DNA of 64,000 nt from Sipunculus nudus (lineage: Eukaryota > Annelida > Sipuncula > Golfingiida > Sipunculidae), in assembly GCA_026874595.1 (NCBI GenBank), contig CM049316.1, positions 75,935,676 through 75,999,675 of the forward strand, read 5' to 3'. Position numbers and translations under genes: made by a program. The notes under the pieces are model-generated. The model was given only the letters and a program-made list of their open reading frames with translations, was not told where the DNA came from and made no database searches. How positions within the stretch are numbered: position 1 is the stretch's first letter; each line of letters begins with the position of its first letter. Below are positions 49,246-60,499 of the stretch, one piece after another.

Positions 49246-49940
49246 TGTGTCCAGATAAAATAAGGAATATGTCTGTGTACCGTCCCTGTTTTCTGTCTAT
49301 TCGCTCTCTTTTCCTCAAGCTGGTTTCACACCTCTTCTCACATCGCTCCCCCTATTTTCCGCAGTTCAGAACAATAAGTTTGTGATGTACTTAAGTGTCC
49401 ACCACCTTTTGGTCCCGTTGGTTTACATATGTCCTTGGACCGCATCTTTGAAGATACCCTCAGCCAGACAGGGTTTTGGAATGCGGACGTCCCCGGTTGA
49501 CTTAAGGTCAACCCACGGGCAACGCCTTTGGTAAAGCGTGAAGTGAAGGAGCAAAAGACCCTCAGTTTTTGTGCTACAGTTTAAATACATGTAATCCGTT
49601 GTGACTGTCATTAGTGTCATATTTATTTATGGTCTGCTCGCCGCTTTGCGTTCTCATATCTTTAATATTATGTGTAAACAGAGGCACATCAACATTAGCC
49701 GCTGGTGGATACTCTTACATACATGAAAAAAAACTCAATTGTTAGTACGTTTTACGCAATATATTCAAAAACAATTTACAAAAGCACATACAAAACTAAT
49801 AAAAATAATAACATAATTATGTAAGTAGAGATTAGTGTTTTGATCCTACTAAAGCACCCGATTTTGATTTCAAACACGAATAATGATATAATATTTCAAT
49901 CAGTGGTTTAGATGCCCTTATTTCAGAATTATTGTATCTA
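49246..49940. other. Anonymous sequence
   Basis: No gene recognised. The 65-codon minus frame at 49423-49620 has no family signature. No NQO exon 2-4 sequence is present on the minus strand here. Confidence 0.45.
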
Positions 49941-49944
49941 AATG

Positions 49945-50135
49945 TAATATCTGCTTTACCAATAAATGGGTTTCATCCTACGGCATAAAGGCCTGAAACG
50001 ATGAGATCATGACCAAGTTCTGCCAGCGTCCTCTTGCTGACGTAAATTAAGAAGAGCGGCGCTAAATGAAGTAGGGAAGTGGTGCTCGTACACAAACAAT
50101 ACTGTTTTCTAAACTTTTTTGGCACGTGTTTCCAT
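49945..50135 (-). pseudogene. NQO1-like: Isolated, inverted NQO exon 1
   Basis: On the minus strand it opens with ATGGAAACACGTGCC and carries SKRTLAELGHDLIVSGLYAV, almost the copy C exon 1 sequence. It has a frameshift around the flavin loop, a stop where Trp53 should be (YAVG then TGA), and the start of an ADFK-like tail. It sits opposite in orientation to all other copies and has no partner exons nearby. An inverted duplication or an insertion by recombination could explain it. It is not functional. Confidence 0.88.
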
Positions 50136-50419
50136 GTTAACCGTAAGCAAAGGTACAAAATGCTTTTAATAAATACCCAAATTACAAATTGCTCTGGTGT
50201 TACAGTGTTGGCGACTGGAAATACTTAGCTTTAGCACAAATATAAGGGGATTTTGAGGTTGAGTTTGACAATATTTTATGAAAGTTACAAGATGATGAAG
50301 GCGAGATAACCTAAGTTATTAATATCCAGATGTCACACGGAGCCCAAAAGTATAACAAAAGACACAATCCAGCGTAGCTTTCGACCTTGGAACCGAATAA
50401 AATTGAGAATTCAGACGAG

Positions 50420-51427
50420 GTAGCAGACAGACTCGGGTCCAAATACTTTTAAAGTAATCGATTACAAATACAATTAGTTTTAAGAGGTATCAATAACAAT
50501 TACAAATCCTTTTGTGATTTTAGGAAAGTAATCGATTATAACTAAAGAAATCGCAATAACTTTTTTCAATTACTTTGTGTTTTGGGACCATTTACCTCAT
50601 GCAAAATCAGAACCTGGTTTGACAATATTAATATTTGTTTAACAGACGTAACAAATTTAATAAAGGGCTAACCTATACAATCTTTATTATAACATGAATA
50701 GCAGTACGATATGTCCAAAGAGTCATTGTTAAGTGGTAATGTCATTTAAAACATGTAACAGTCGCAACAAAACGGATCTAGATTGTGATATATCAATGAA
50801 GCTTGTTTAAAAAAGCTAAAAAGCTTGTTTAGCTAAACATTATTATAAAGACACAAACGTATGTATGTGGCTTGGGTATTGGATATAATTCGGGCCATTT
50901 CAATTAAGATATGGTAAAAATAGGAAAACATTAGTTAAACATTATTATGTAAAAAAAACTCGGATACATGTGGCCTTTGGTTATCCCTTAACGGATAGAA
51001 ACCGTGACATTTCAAAACAGCTGTTTCTGTATGTTTATTTACATAAAATTCATATGAACCTTTGTACATCCGTTGTTTTCAAGTAATTTGTCATACGCTT
51101 TGGCGAAGTGTACCAGTCATTAAAATACACTTTATTATATTGCCTCTAAAGTATACATGAGGAACAACCATGGGAATTTGGTAAATAGCCAGGTATGCTT
51201 ATTTAGTTCGACAGTTTTATGGAATTATGCATATGAAACAAATATACCCAAAAGTAATTGAAAAGTAATTGTTCAAACAATCAATTTTCAAAAACAATCG
51301 ATTACAATTACAACTACTTTCAAGGATTAGAAAATGTAATCGATTACAATTACAATTAATTAAAAAAGTAATTGTTATCACAATAACTTCAAATACAATT
51401 ACTTTTAGACCCAACTCTGGTAACAGA
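50420..51427. mobile_element. Non-autonomous hAT-like element with 8-bp target-site duplication
   Basis: The element is 50428-51419 (992 bp). The left end is CAGACTCGGGTCCAAATAC, and the right end inverted is CAGAGTTGGGTCTAAAAG. The flanking octamers are GTAGCAGA (50420-50427) and GTAACAGA (51420-51427), 7 of 8 identical. Sub-terminal regions are rich in AATCGATTACAATTACAATTA on both arms, in inverted orientation. No transposase is encoded. CAG-type ends with an 8-bp duplication point to the hAT superfamily. Confidence 0.8.
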
Positions 51428-53100
51428 GCAGCAGCACAGTCATCAAAATGGTGACAAACACCTGAAACCTACCAGCACACAGACCGTTATGAGTTGTCTA
51501 GAACCCTTACAACGAGTGACGGAGAGTAAAATCTTATTTTAGTTCACCAGCAATTAGCTTAATCTGTCCTGGCGAATTCTTCACGTTAAAGGCGAAATAC
51601 TGTTCAAACAAAAGTGGCAGAAGTAAGTTCTAAATAATGCTCGATAAATAAAAAAAAAAACAATCAGTTACCAACCAATCAATTCATGCGCTCATGCGCT
51701 CTTATCCTGTGATTCCAAGGCCTAATGTGGTCAACACACGACAGAAATCGACTTTGCTATAGTTTTGATAAATTCTAGTTTTAGTATTAACTTTAATGGT
51801 AAATGCAATGTTCGTTCGAACTGAAACAGTTTAAGAATCATATTAGACAAAAGGTACATTTGAAGTCATAATAAAGTTGTATCCCGACATTCTCTGCTTT
51901 CGACAGATTTAAGGGATCTTTCCAAGATATACCTTGTTGTGATAGTATAAGAAAATGCCACACGTTGAATCAAAAATGAGAATCACGAGAAACAAATGAA
52001 TGTTAAATATGGTGGCAGATTAGGTTGTAAATTGATATATGCGTATCCTTGTCTTGATATTCGAGACATATATTACAAGACGTATGATTAAAGACGTAAT
52101 ATACCTGAATAAATCGATATTCTTTGTCAGCTAAATAGAACAATGAATTTTCCTCAGACTATCATCCCATGGACAGGACTAAAGCTCGCTCTTTGATATG
52201 CAGCTAGGATTCCGGGGGCATTTTGTGATTTTCTCCACAGAACATGATCAGGCATTGAAAGTTTTTATTAGTACTTCATAGGAACTTCATATGCATCGCT
52301 AATTATTATCAAGCACGTCTTACCAAACATCTTCTTAAGACGGGTAGTATTCTTTGCTAAATACTATAGGTTGATTATATATTTATTGCTGTACTATTTC
52401 ATTTTAATGTATCAGTAAGGATTGTCTTCAAATTTGTAATTTTCCTTGTTTTTCTATGAATTGTGTGTATAATTATTCAGACTATGCACCCTAACCGCAA
52501 ATAATTTTAAGGGTATTGAATTTACTCTCTCTGTAGGCTTCCATTGCAATGTATGCATCTTTGTATTGAACTGTGAACTAATTGCTAAAAGTGTAATAAT
52601 AACAGTACATATCCTTGGGAAAACAATTTAAACAGGATGCGTGTCTAACCCTAATTGAATAAGATATGACGCTTAGCCGGCCAGGTTTTTTAACAAACCG
52701 CGTATTCAAGTATCAGCAGCCATGTATGCTTTAAATGAGGTGCCGGGCGCTTACGAAGTTACTGCTATTACTTCCATTGTGCATTAGTCCTAATGTTCTA
52801 CTGAGCTAAAAGTCATTTAATTCTAATTGCATTTCAGTTGACAGGGCCCTAGCAGCAATGGTGGAAACTTTGTAAATGATTAAATACCTGATATATCTTA
52901 AAACAAGATACTGATTTGCCCTTTTTTTACTGGTATGGCCAGCTAAATCGAATTAACGATGAACGTGAATTAGGGATTAATGGGGACCTGAGCTGAGTGC
53001 AAGCAAGTTCAACCCGTCTTAAGGACCGTGACACCGAAGCGACGATTAGTTGCATCTCGCTGTTGTATGTTTTCCAGTGGCGTCAATTTTTCTTCCAGGT
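51428..53100. other. Anonymous AT-rich sequence
   Basis: No exon, RNA gene or clear repeat recognised on either strand. Confidence 0.45.
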
Positions 53101-53101
53101 T

Positions 53102-53129
53102 GGGGGGGGGGGGGATGACTTTGTATACA

Positions 53130-53178
<49 letters not shown>

Positions 53179-53305
53179 CATATATATATATACACGATAC
53201 ACGACAGTTTCCTAAAAATTAGGGCGACGCCAAACTGTTGCCCTAAGTCTTGTGTCGACCTAATCCCCGATATATGGTCTAAGGTGTTACCCCAAGTACC
53301 ACTTT

Positions 53306-53354
<49 letters not shown>

Positions 53355-53382
53355 TGAATATGTCACTCAGAGACGCTGAAAT

Positions 53383-53440
<58 letters not shown>

Positions 53441-53458
53441 GTGTTTATGTACGTGTAT

Positions 53459-53497
<39 letters not shown>

Positions 53498-53500
53498 GAT
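53102..53500. repeat. Cluster of a poly-G tract and four (TA)n microsatellites
   Basis: Poly-G at about 53102-53114, then TA tracts at about 53133-53192, 53310-53351, 53387-53439 and 53455-53499. The short spacers may be remnants of elements that carry such tails. All open frames across it are artefacts. Confidence 0.9.
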
Positions 53501-53870
53501 ATATTATATTTAAAATAATTGTAATGTTTTAGAAAATAAGTTATTTTGTGAATTCTAAGCAAGGTTTAGATATAAATTTTTTAGTAAATAGATCTAAAGT
53601 CTTTAATTATATTGATTAATAAATTTCATTCGCAATATTATAATATTTTTCTCTGAAAAGTGTGGGGATTATTTCATTGACCATCTCCCCTTGCCAAAAA
53701 GTGGGGGGTATATATACCCACCATCCCCCCCCCCCCCCCTATATTAATTCCCCTGGTGTTTTCAGGTCTTGTACGGCAGGCTTGGAACATGCCATCAACC
53801 CAATAGTTTCATTGGAATTTAGCCCCATTAGTTTTATTAGCTTACGCCATTTTCGACTGAATCATGTGTT
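53501..53870. other. Anonymous sequence with poly-C tract
   Basis: A short C run at about 53725-53739 flanked by GGGGGGTATATATACCCACC-like sequence. No gene recognised. Confidence 0.45.
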
Positions 53871-53959
53871 GTTTAAATCTGACTGCCCTTGATCAAGTCA
53901 AGAGGAACAAATGATTGTAGATACACGTCATGCGCTTTTAAAGCATGAAAATAAATATT

Positions 53960-55700
53960 CATTTGAGGGCAGGAGTCAAGCCTTAAATAAGTAACAAACT
54001 CTGCCTTATCACTTTGGGGATGCCAAATTACATCAATTTGTTGGGTCAATTTCAAATTAGTAGCAAACTGCCTTTTATCAATCTAATGCACTCTTAGAAT
54101 CTGTTAATAATTGCAACGCATGTTTTAAATATTATTATTAAGAACAGATGCACTCCCTGATCTTTCGGTACATAGATTTACGCGCTATTACTGTGGTTCT
54201 CAGCTCATGTCAGCAACATTACAACTGAATACCTTTTATATAGTTATTGTTGATTTTATTATACACCTATAATAAATGTTGGTCAGTTAGAGAATTGCTT
54301 TCATGTTGGTAATTTGAAAACAATTCTCTAACTAAACCACGTTAGCAGAGAAGTTCTCGCAAATACATCGGAGCCAATTTATTCATGGCTTTAAGCACAA
54401 AAATAAAATCTTAAGATTCACTGTTTGTTGCATCGGTAATCACTGAGGAGAGTACACTGTTGTGTTGTATGTTCATGTATTTCTCTGTTTGTAAATTTCC
54501 TGGCAAATGTGTGTTTTGCTCATGCTAAAGCCGAGCATTTCCTTTTGCATAAAGGCTGCACAGATAATTGATACAATGATCTTGCATCAACCGATAATGG
54601 TGGAATGAATTAATCATTCTGGTGTATCCGAGATCATCATTTTTTTCTAGTATTATATAGAATAATAGCACATGTTAAACAGACGAGACATCAAATCTGG
54701 TTAATGGTGAGGGTTATTTTATAAATATCAGTTTGAAGAAATTCAGTCAACTTAGAGCAGCAAGATTTTTTTTTCAGGTTCCCCCACCGAGCTCTTTCGC
54801 CTTGTCACGTAGTCCCGACCCGAATTGGGACCCTGGATTTGTGCATATTTATGTTAGAAAATAGAATGCATTGGTAACCTCCAACAAAATTAATCTTTAA
54901 AAAATTATAGATTTATCAATGAGTCAATATGACCAGCTAACTTAATGGAGCATGGTCCCGCTGTCATTCTAAATGTACCACTAAAGCTAACTGTATAGGT
55001 AAAATGGTTCATTGCCAGAAGTTTGCAAGGGCACCAATCTTAATAAAAAGTGGAACAATTGAGCTCAAGGGTTACAATGTTTATTAACATAGAGCTTAAA
55101 ACGTCCCGGACTTTTAAAAACTATTAATATGCAATTCAACGCACAGGCAAAATTTTAAAAGTATAGATGTACAGGTGTCGATTTACATACTTATAACGTA
55201 CGAAGCATCATCAGTTAGTTATATTCATCAATTCGTTCCCTCTAAGCAGAACACAATTGGAAAAAGGTCAGTGATACAATTTGAAATACACCTCTTGTGT
55301 TGTGTTGGTTCTATAATAAAGCGGATTAAACCACATTTTCTTCATATCTGCATGCTTCACACTTTTAAATTAACCGAGGAAACAGCTGGATCTAGTGCAG
55401 GTCTATAACATTGTCTCGGATCATTATCTGCGAATGTTTTTGAGAGTCTAGACTCTTGGGTTAGCAATTTGTAGAGTCGCACGGAAGTTAGCAGTGTCTT
55501 AAGGGTTAGTAGGTTATTTTGAAAGGTACGTGTTAAATTAAACCATCCTTTGTAATAATTATTAACATTCAATAATACAGAAAGAAGCAAATCAATATTT
55601 TGTTTTGTTTTATGCCTCAATATCAATATATGTGAGAACGGCATGTGGCTGTAGCGTACACCGATGAGGTAGACTGTCTGAGGTATTCGGTTCCTGTGAG
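53960..55700. repeat. Segmental duplication upstream of copy D (partner 60500-62460)
   Basis: Collinear landmarks by eye: GCAGGAGTCAAGCC/GCAGGAGTCACGCC (53970/60512), GAGAAGTTCTCGCAAATAC/GAGAAGTTCTTGCAAATAC (54347/61027), ACACAATTGGAAAAAGGTCA/ACACAATTGGAAATAGGTCA (55250/62104), TTGTGTTGTGTTGGTTCTAT in both (55294/62148), and GAAAGGTACGTG (55521/62290). Divergence is moderate and indels are common. Confidence 0.75.
54285..54333. repeat. Perfect 13-bp inverted repeat
   Basis: AGTTAGAGAATTG and CAATTCTCTAACT are separated by 23 bases. The partner segment at about 60990 does not keep the pairing. Confidence 0.7.
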
Positions 55701-56014
55701 AAACTGTGACCGGAGCCCGTGTTAATCTATATGTTATGCAACCAGAAACTCCGCGTCGGCTTAGAAACTTTAAAAAAGGCAGTCATGTGTCCAAACCGAC
55801 CTTCGACGTCTCCGACACGAACTACCGTGTTCATGAAAGTCCTGCATTGTACAAGAGTGTTTCGCTTATGACAATTGGACGACACGGGACAGTCTAATTT
55901 TTGTACTGTTAAAATAACTTCTGATATATTGGCTTGAATGCCATCCAGTACTTTGTATTTATAACAATTGAAGGTTATTTAGTTAAATAAACCTTTTCAG
56001 TGTTTACCGTCGCC

Positions 56015-56059
56015 ATGGCAACATCCATAGAGAAACAGAAAAAGATCGTAATATATAGT
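56015..56059 (+). pseudogene. NQO1-like: Truncated extra exon 1 fragment upstream of copy D
   Basis: After an acceptor-like CCTTTTCAG (ending 56000) the sequence TCGCCATGGCAACATCC and AAAAGATCGTAATATAT resembles the first codons of an NQO exon 1. It is closest to pseudogene B's TCGCCAAGGCATC start. It is cut off after about 15 codons. Read on, its frame stops at a TGA that overlaps the copy D ATG (CCATGA). It may act as a short upstream open frame if transcribed. Confidence 0.55.
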
Positions 56060-56094
56060 TTTAATAAACATTTTTTTCAGAGGTTACAATCGCC

Positions 56095-56677
56095 ATGACA
56101 ACACGAACAGGACTGAGTAAGAAGACAGTGTTTATCGTTTACGCTCACCACTCTTCTACGTCATTTAACGCCGCTCTCCTTGACGTCACTAAGAGGACGC
56201 TGGCAGACCTCGGCCATGATGTCATCGTGTCAGACCTTTATGCCATGGGCTGGAATCCAATTCTTGGAACAGCAGATTTTAAGGGTAGGTAATTAGTATG
56301 CTAAAAGGGGTAATATCTATTATCTGTGCATATATAATGCAAACGGGTAAATTTTAAATACAAGCTAAACCTCAAGATGCAGATAACATTAAGGTCACAC
56401 ATTTGTCATTAATATATCTGTGTTTTGTAGGTGGGTTGAAAAACAGGGAGCAATTTCGTTACAGCCTAGAGTCTAAAGCAGCCTTTCTTGAGGGCCGTTT
56501 ATCTGACGACATCGTGGCCGAGCAGGGGAAAGTGTCAGCGGCTGACCTGGTTATCTTTCAGTTTCCTCTGCAGTTTATGTCCGTACCCGCCATAATGAAA
56601 GGATGGATGGAACGGGTGCTACAGATGGGGTTCTCATGGGACTGGGACGGGGAACATTCAAGAGGAAAATTACAGGT

Positions 56678-56728
<51 letters not shown>

Positions 56729-58338
56729 GTTCAGGGTTTTCAGGAACGCGGGTGCAAGCTTCTCTGATGTTGGAAATCTGTTTCAGAGTATCCCTTCTGG
56801 GGTGTAGAACCGAGACCCTAAAAGCTTGGCTTCTTGCAGTCTGTGGTCTTTGGTTTTTATGTCAAACAAATCAGTCAAACTGCGCTGAAAACGGACATTT
56901 GATGCTTTCATTTTATACTAATAATAATTTATAAGATATTCATATAATGATGCAATTTAGTATGATACATTGATACGATGATGGAGTAAAAAATAAGAAA
57001 TTCATTGAATTTAACAAAACATTCAAAACGGATCTGACATGGATACGGACCCTGAAGGACGCTGGAAAATCCCAGGTGACTCTTAGGGCTGGCCGTCCAA
57101 GACTCTCAAAATGTTCTTCTTATTGAAACACCGCTCTCTCTTTAGAGCTTTTTTCCGGTTTTCTGTCTGTCTGTCTCTGTCTCTCTGTCTCTCTTTCTCT
57201 GAACATGGCCAATATTTTCAAACGAAATCCTCATAAAGTCCTTGCCATTTTACGTTTGGTTTATATAATTTGTTTCATGCCGTCATAAAAAATATTAAAA
57301 TTTATGCCTTTTTTCCCCAACCCTGACGGATTGTGTGCAAGTACACATAAATGAGTAAAATGTTCTGCAACATTGCTGCACTTGACCAAATGTGTCTGTT
57401 AATAAACTACTACTGAATATATGTCAAAACCATGTGCAGGACAAACGCTTCATCTTGATGTTCACTTGTGGGAATCCGGAAGGAAATTTCACAGAGCGTG
57501 GTATCGCTGGCATGATGGAGGTGATCACGTGGCACATCCACGTGAGTGCATATGATTAACATATAAATTAGCGGACTAGACTGAGCCATTACATGTTATA
57601 GATATTGTATTAGTCACTGATTAAACAACTTTTGGTTTTAAAGCATATACTTGTGAATAAAAACATGCATAATAAAAAAGGGACTCTTAGACTGCAGACG
57701 GGAGGGAATTGGAATCCAATTTGCAGCTATTGCCAACAAATCAGTTCAGTCACCACATCTGCCATCTCAAGTACAGTTCATCACTCACTTTGATTTAACC
57801 CAGTATTTATCGAGAAATTTCATTTCTGTAGCTTCTCCATATTACATTTTTAAACTCTGGTTCTATTAAATGTTTTGCGATTGACATTGTAAAGTACCAT
57901 GTTCTCCTTTAAAAGAAATGTCCGAGTGGCTGGAGATCAAATCGGATATTTTTCCAAGGAGGAATGAACATAAAAATGTTCGATGCGGGAGGTCAAAGTT
58001 CAGGCGCGGTGCCGTTATGATATTGTGAATCAAACGTGTGTACATTAATTTATTGACAGGTTAGCTTTAACCAACAAGGAGCTCAAGTACTCAGACCACA
58101 TATCTCGTATTCTCCTGGGTTCAAGGATTTGACAGCTCGTCAAAAACAGCTGAAGGATTGGGAAGAGCGATTACCGGGACTGTTTCAAGAAAACCCACTT
58201 TTTATGTTTAAAGAAGAGGATTTTGAGCCGTTGGATGGAGATTTTACAAAAGGCATGGTGCTGAAAGATGACATCCTGAAAACTACTGCTAACAATACCC
58301 CGGGACAGACTTTAGGAAAACCTGTTCCAAATTTCTAG
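56095..58338 (+). CDS. NQO1-like: NAD(P)H:quinone oxidoreductase-like protein, copy D (four coding exons)
   Basis: Exons 56095-56284, 56431-56675, 57440-57541 and 58060-58338 join to 816 nt (271 aa). Exons 1-3 have exactly the copy C lengths and the intron phases (1, 0, 0) are the same. All introns are GT-AG. The ATG follows an acceptor TTTTTTTCAG (ending 56080) by 14 nt, so a non-coding first exon is likely. Flavin-loop residues [26 protein letters not shown] at 106-111 and the [12 protein letters not shown] segment are intact. Phe162 and Ala168 again occupy the Tyr/His relay positions. Copy D differs from copy C in several exon 2 and 4 positions (for example WDWDGEHS), so it is the older paralogue. 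The expected role is FAD-dependent two-electron quinone reduction in the cytosol. AATAAA lies at 58569. Confidence 0.92.
56679..56728. repeat. (CT)n tract at the start of intron 2 of copy D
   Basis: About 24 CT units starting a few bases after the exon 2 donor, the same location as in copy C. A second, weaker CT/TGTCT stretch lies at about 57163-57200. Confidence 0.92.
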
Positions 58339-58500
58339 GCCTAAAGCAAAACAAATATATAAATATTGCTTATTAATCCAATGTTAATTGTCTGTTATGT
58401 TCGTGATTATAAGTTAAGGTCAATAGGTTATTTTAATTTTCATAGTGCTCAAACTATTTCCATGATCATTAATAGTATTACGCATAGCCTCGTAAAAGAT

Positions 58501-58506
<6 letters not shown>

Positions 58507-58558
<52 letters not shown>
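58507..58558. repeat. (TA)n microsatellite in the 3' flank of copy D
   Basis: A TA tract just before the likely polyadenylation signal of copy D. Confidence 0.93.
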
Positions 58559-58559
<1 letters not shown>

Positions 58560-58807
58560 TCTTTGAAAAAATAAAAAAAAAGCTTTGGTAAAAATGTCAG
58601 AATATACTGGCAAGGTTCTCGAAGTACCTGTAGTAAAATGAGCAATGTAATGTTGAACTAGTGTGGCATGGAATGTATTAACATTTAATTATGTAATATA
58701 GCTAACAAGTTTGCTTATAATGATGGAGTTATAAGTTTATGTAAATTGGCTTTTCATTAAACAGAAATATTTGGACCCCTGACCCATCATACAATGTACA
58801 ATATACA

Positions 58808-60075
58808 TACAGTGGAACCCCGCCTTGCGACCACCCCACAATTGCGACAATCCCACAATTCCACAATTACGACCACTTTGCTTGGTCCCGAATTTTTTTT
58901 AGTTTATTTATGTTTATAAAAGACTCAAAATAACGACCACCCCTGAATTCAGAATAACGACCAGATTTCCTGGCCCCAGCGCTAATGCGACCCCGCTAAT
59001 GCGACCACCGCCAAGAAGTACTAAAACAACATTTGTCACGAATCAATGGCTGCGCCTTGTCACAGGCACCGAAAGATCAAAGAGGGTAACAAGGTTTCCA
59101 AACCCGAGTATTAATCTGGTCCCGCGTATCTTCCTGACTAGGTGTCCGCACTGAGACTCGTTTTGAGGCGTAAGTTATAGATCAAAGAGGTTAACCATCG
59201 GCCTGATTACTTAAAGAGCTGTACTGCCTGGCTAACTGGGGTCTTGAGCTAGCGATGCTCATTGCCCCTCAGTGATCACCTGTATTATAGCTACCATAAG
59301 TGCGGGTGTGAGAGCCTAATATTTATACCCGTCACATACTGTTCGATCCTAATTAGTAAAATTAACGACCAAGTTAATCCTAAATGTGCTCATACCTTAC
59401 ACTTAGTATTGAGCAGTCAATAAAATGTATATAAAAAAGCCTGCATGGGGCAGATGCCACACACTGTCTTGCCTTATCAGATAGATCGCTGTCAGTTTAT
59501 TTCTCTACCGGTTCCGTAAGCGTTTAAATTTCTTGCTGTTGCGCGACCTTGGCTCCTAAAGAGCTCTTCTTGAAGGACAAAGTTGCGTTAATCATGGCGG
59601 CATGACCAAGACGCAGTCAGCGCCAACTTGCTCAGCAGTTATCCGTCGGAAATACTCAAGTGCACGCAAAATATACTCAAGCGGAAGGCTAAATATATGA
59701 CAGCCACGTATTATGTTAAATATGTATTCAGTATGTTGTCTTCGTATTGCTTCTAGTGCAATTACGTGTTAATCATCAGTCTCTACGTATGTGTACATGT
59801 TTATTAATTTTTATAATGAATAAATATTTAAAACAATTTAGTTTTCTTTTCAACTACACACACACACACAAACATTCAAAATAAGGGTCCTCCTTTAAGT
59901 AGAATTTTTTTGTTATGATTTACATTAAATATATGCAAAAGACACACACTGATACACATTAAACATCGGCTAGTTATATGCGACCAAGGTAAGAGCTTCA
60001 CATATACGACCACCCCCAAATTACGACCATTTTGCGCAGTCCCCAGGGTGGTTGTTGTTGTGGGGTTCCACTGTA
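58808..60075. mobile_element. Non-autonomous pogo/mariner-like element with TA target-site duplication
   Basis: The element is 58810-60073 (1,264 bp). The left end is CAGTGGAACCCC and the right end is its exact inverse GGGGTTCCACTG, each flanked by TA (58808-58809 and 60074-60075). Sub-terminal GCGACCACCCC and ACGACCAC motifs recur near both ends. The interior has no transposase frame. A TA duplication with CAGTNGAAC-type ends is typical of the pogo/Tigger branch of Tc1/mariner. Confidence 0.85.
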
Positions 60076-60499
60076 TATACATTCACTGGCGTAGTTTCTG
60101 TTCGATGGTGCCGCAGAGCGCTTTCGCACCATTATGGCAAATGTGTCAGAATTTATAGGTAAGTATGGAAAGTAATCTTGACAGGACACTTTGCATCACC
60201 AAAATGAAAACTAGCATTTCCTAACCATGGTCAAAGATGAGCTGCTAGACAATGGTCTCCGTAAGTTATAATATGGATGACGTACATCTGTCACATGTGG
60301 GAAAAAAGGACATGTTTTGAAACTAAGAAAAAGCTATACAATTTGCTAGGGTTAATAATTCAAATATCATTCGGTTCTTGCCATGTGATTTAAAAATTGC
60401 CCGGTTCACACCTGTGTGTAAAGTTAGAAGGTAAACATAATGTGATCGAACATTTTTTAGCAAATGAGTTTGAGAATCGAAATTTTATAATATGAATAT

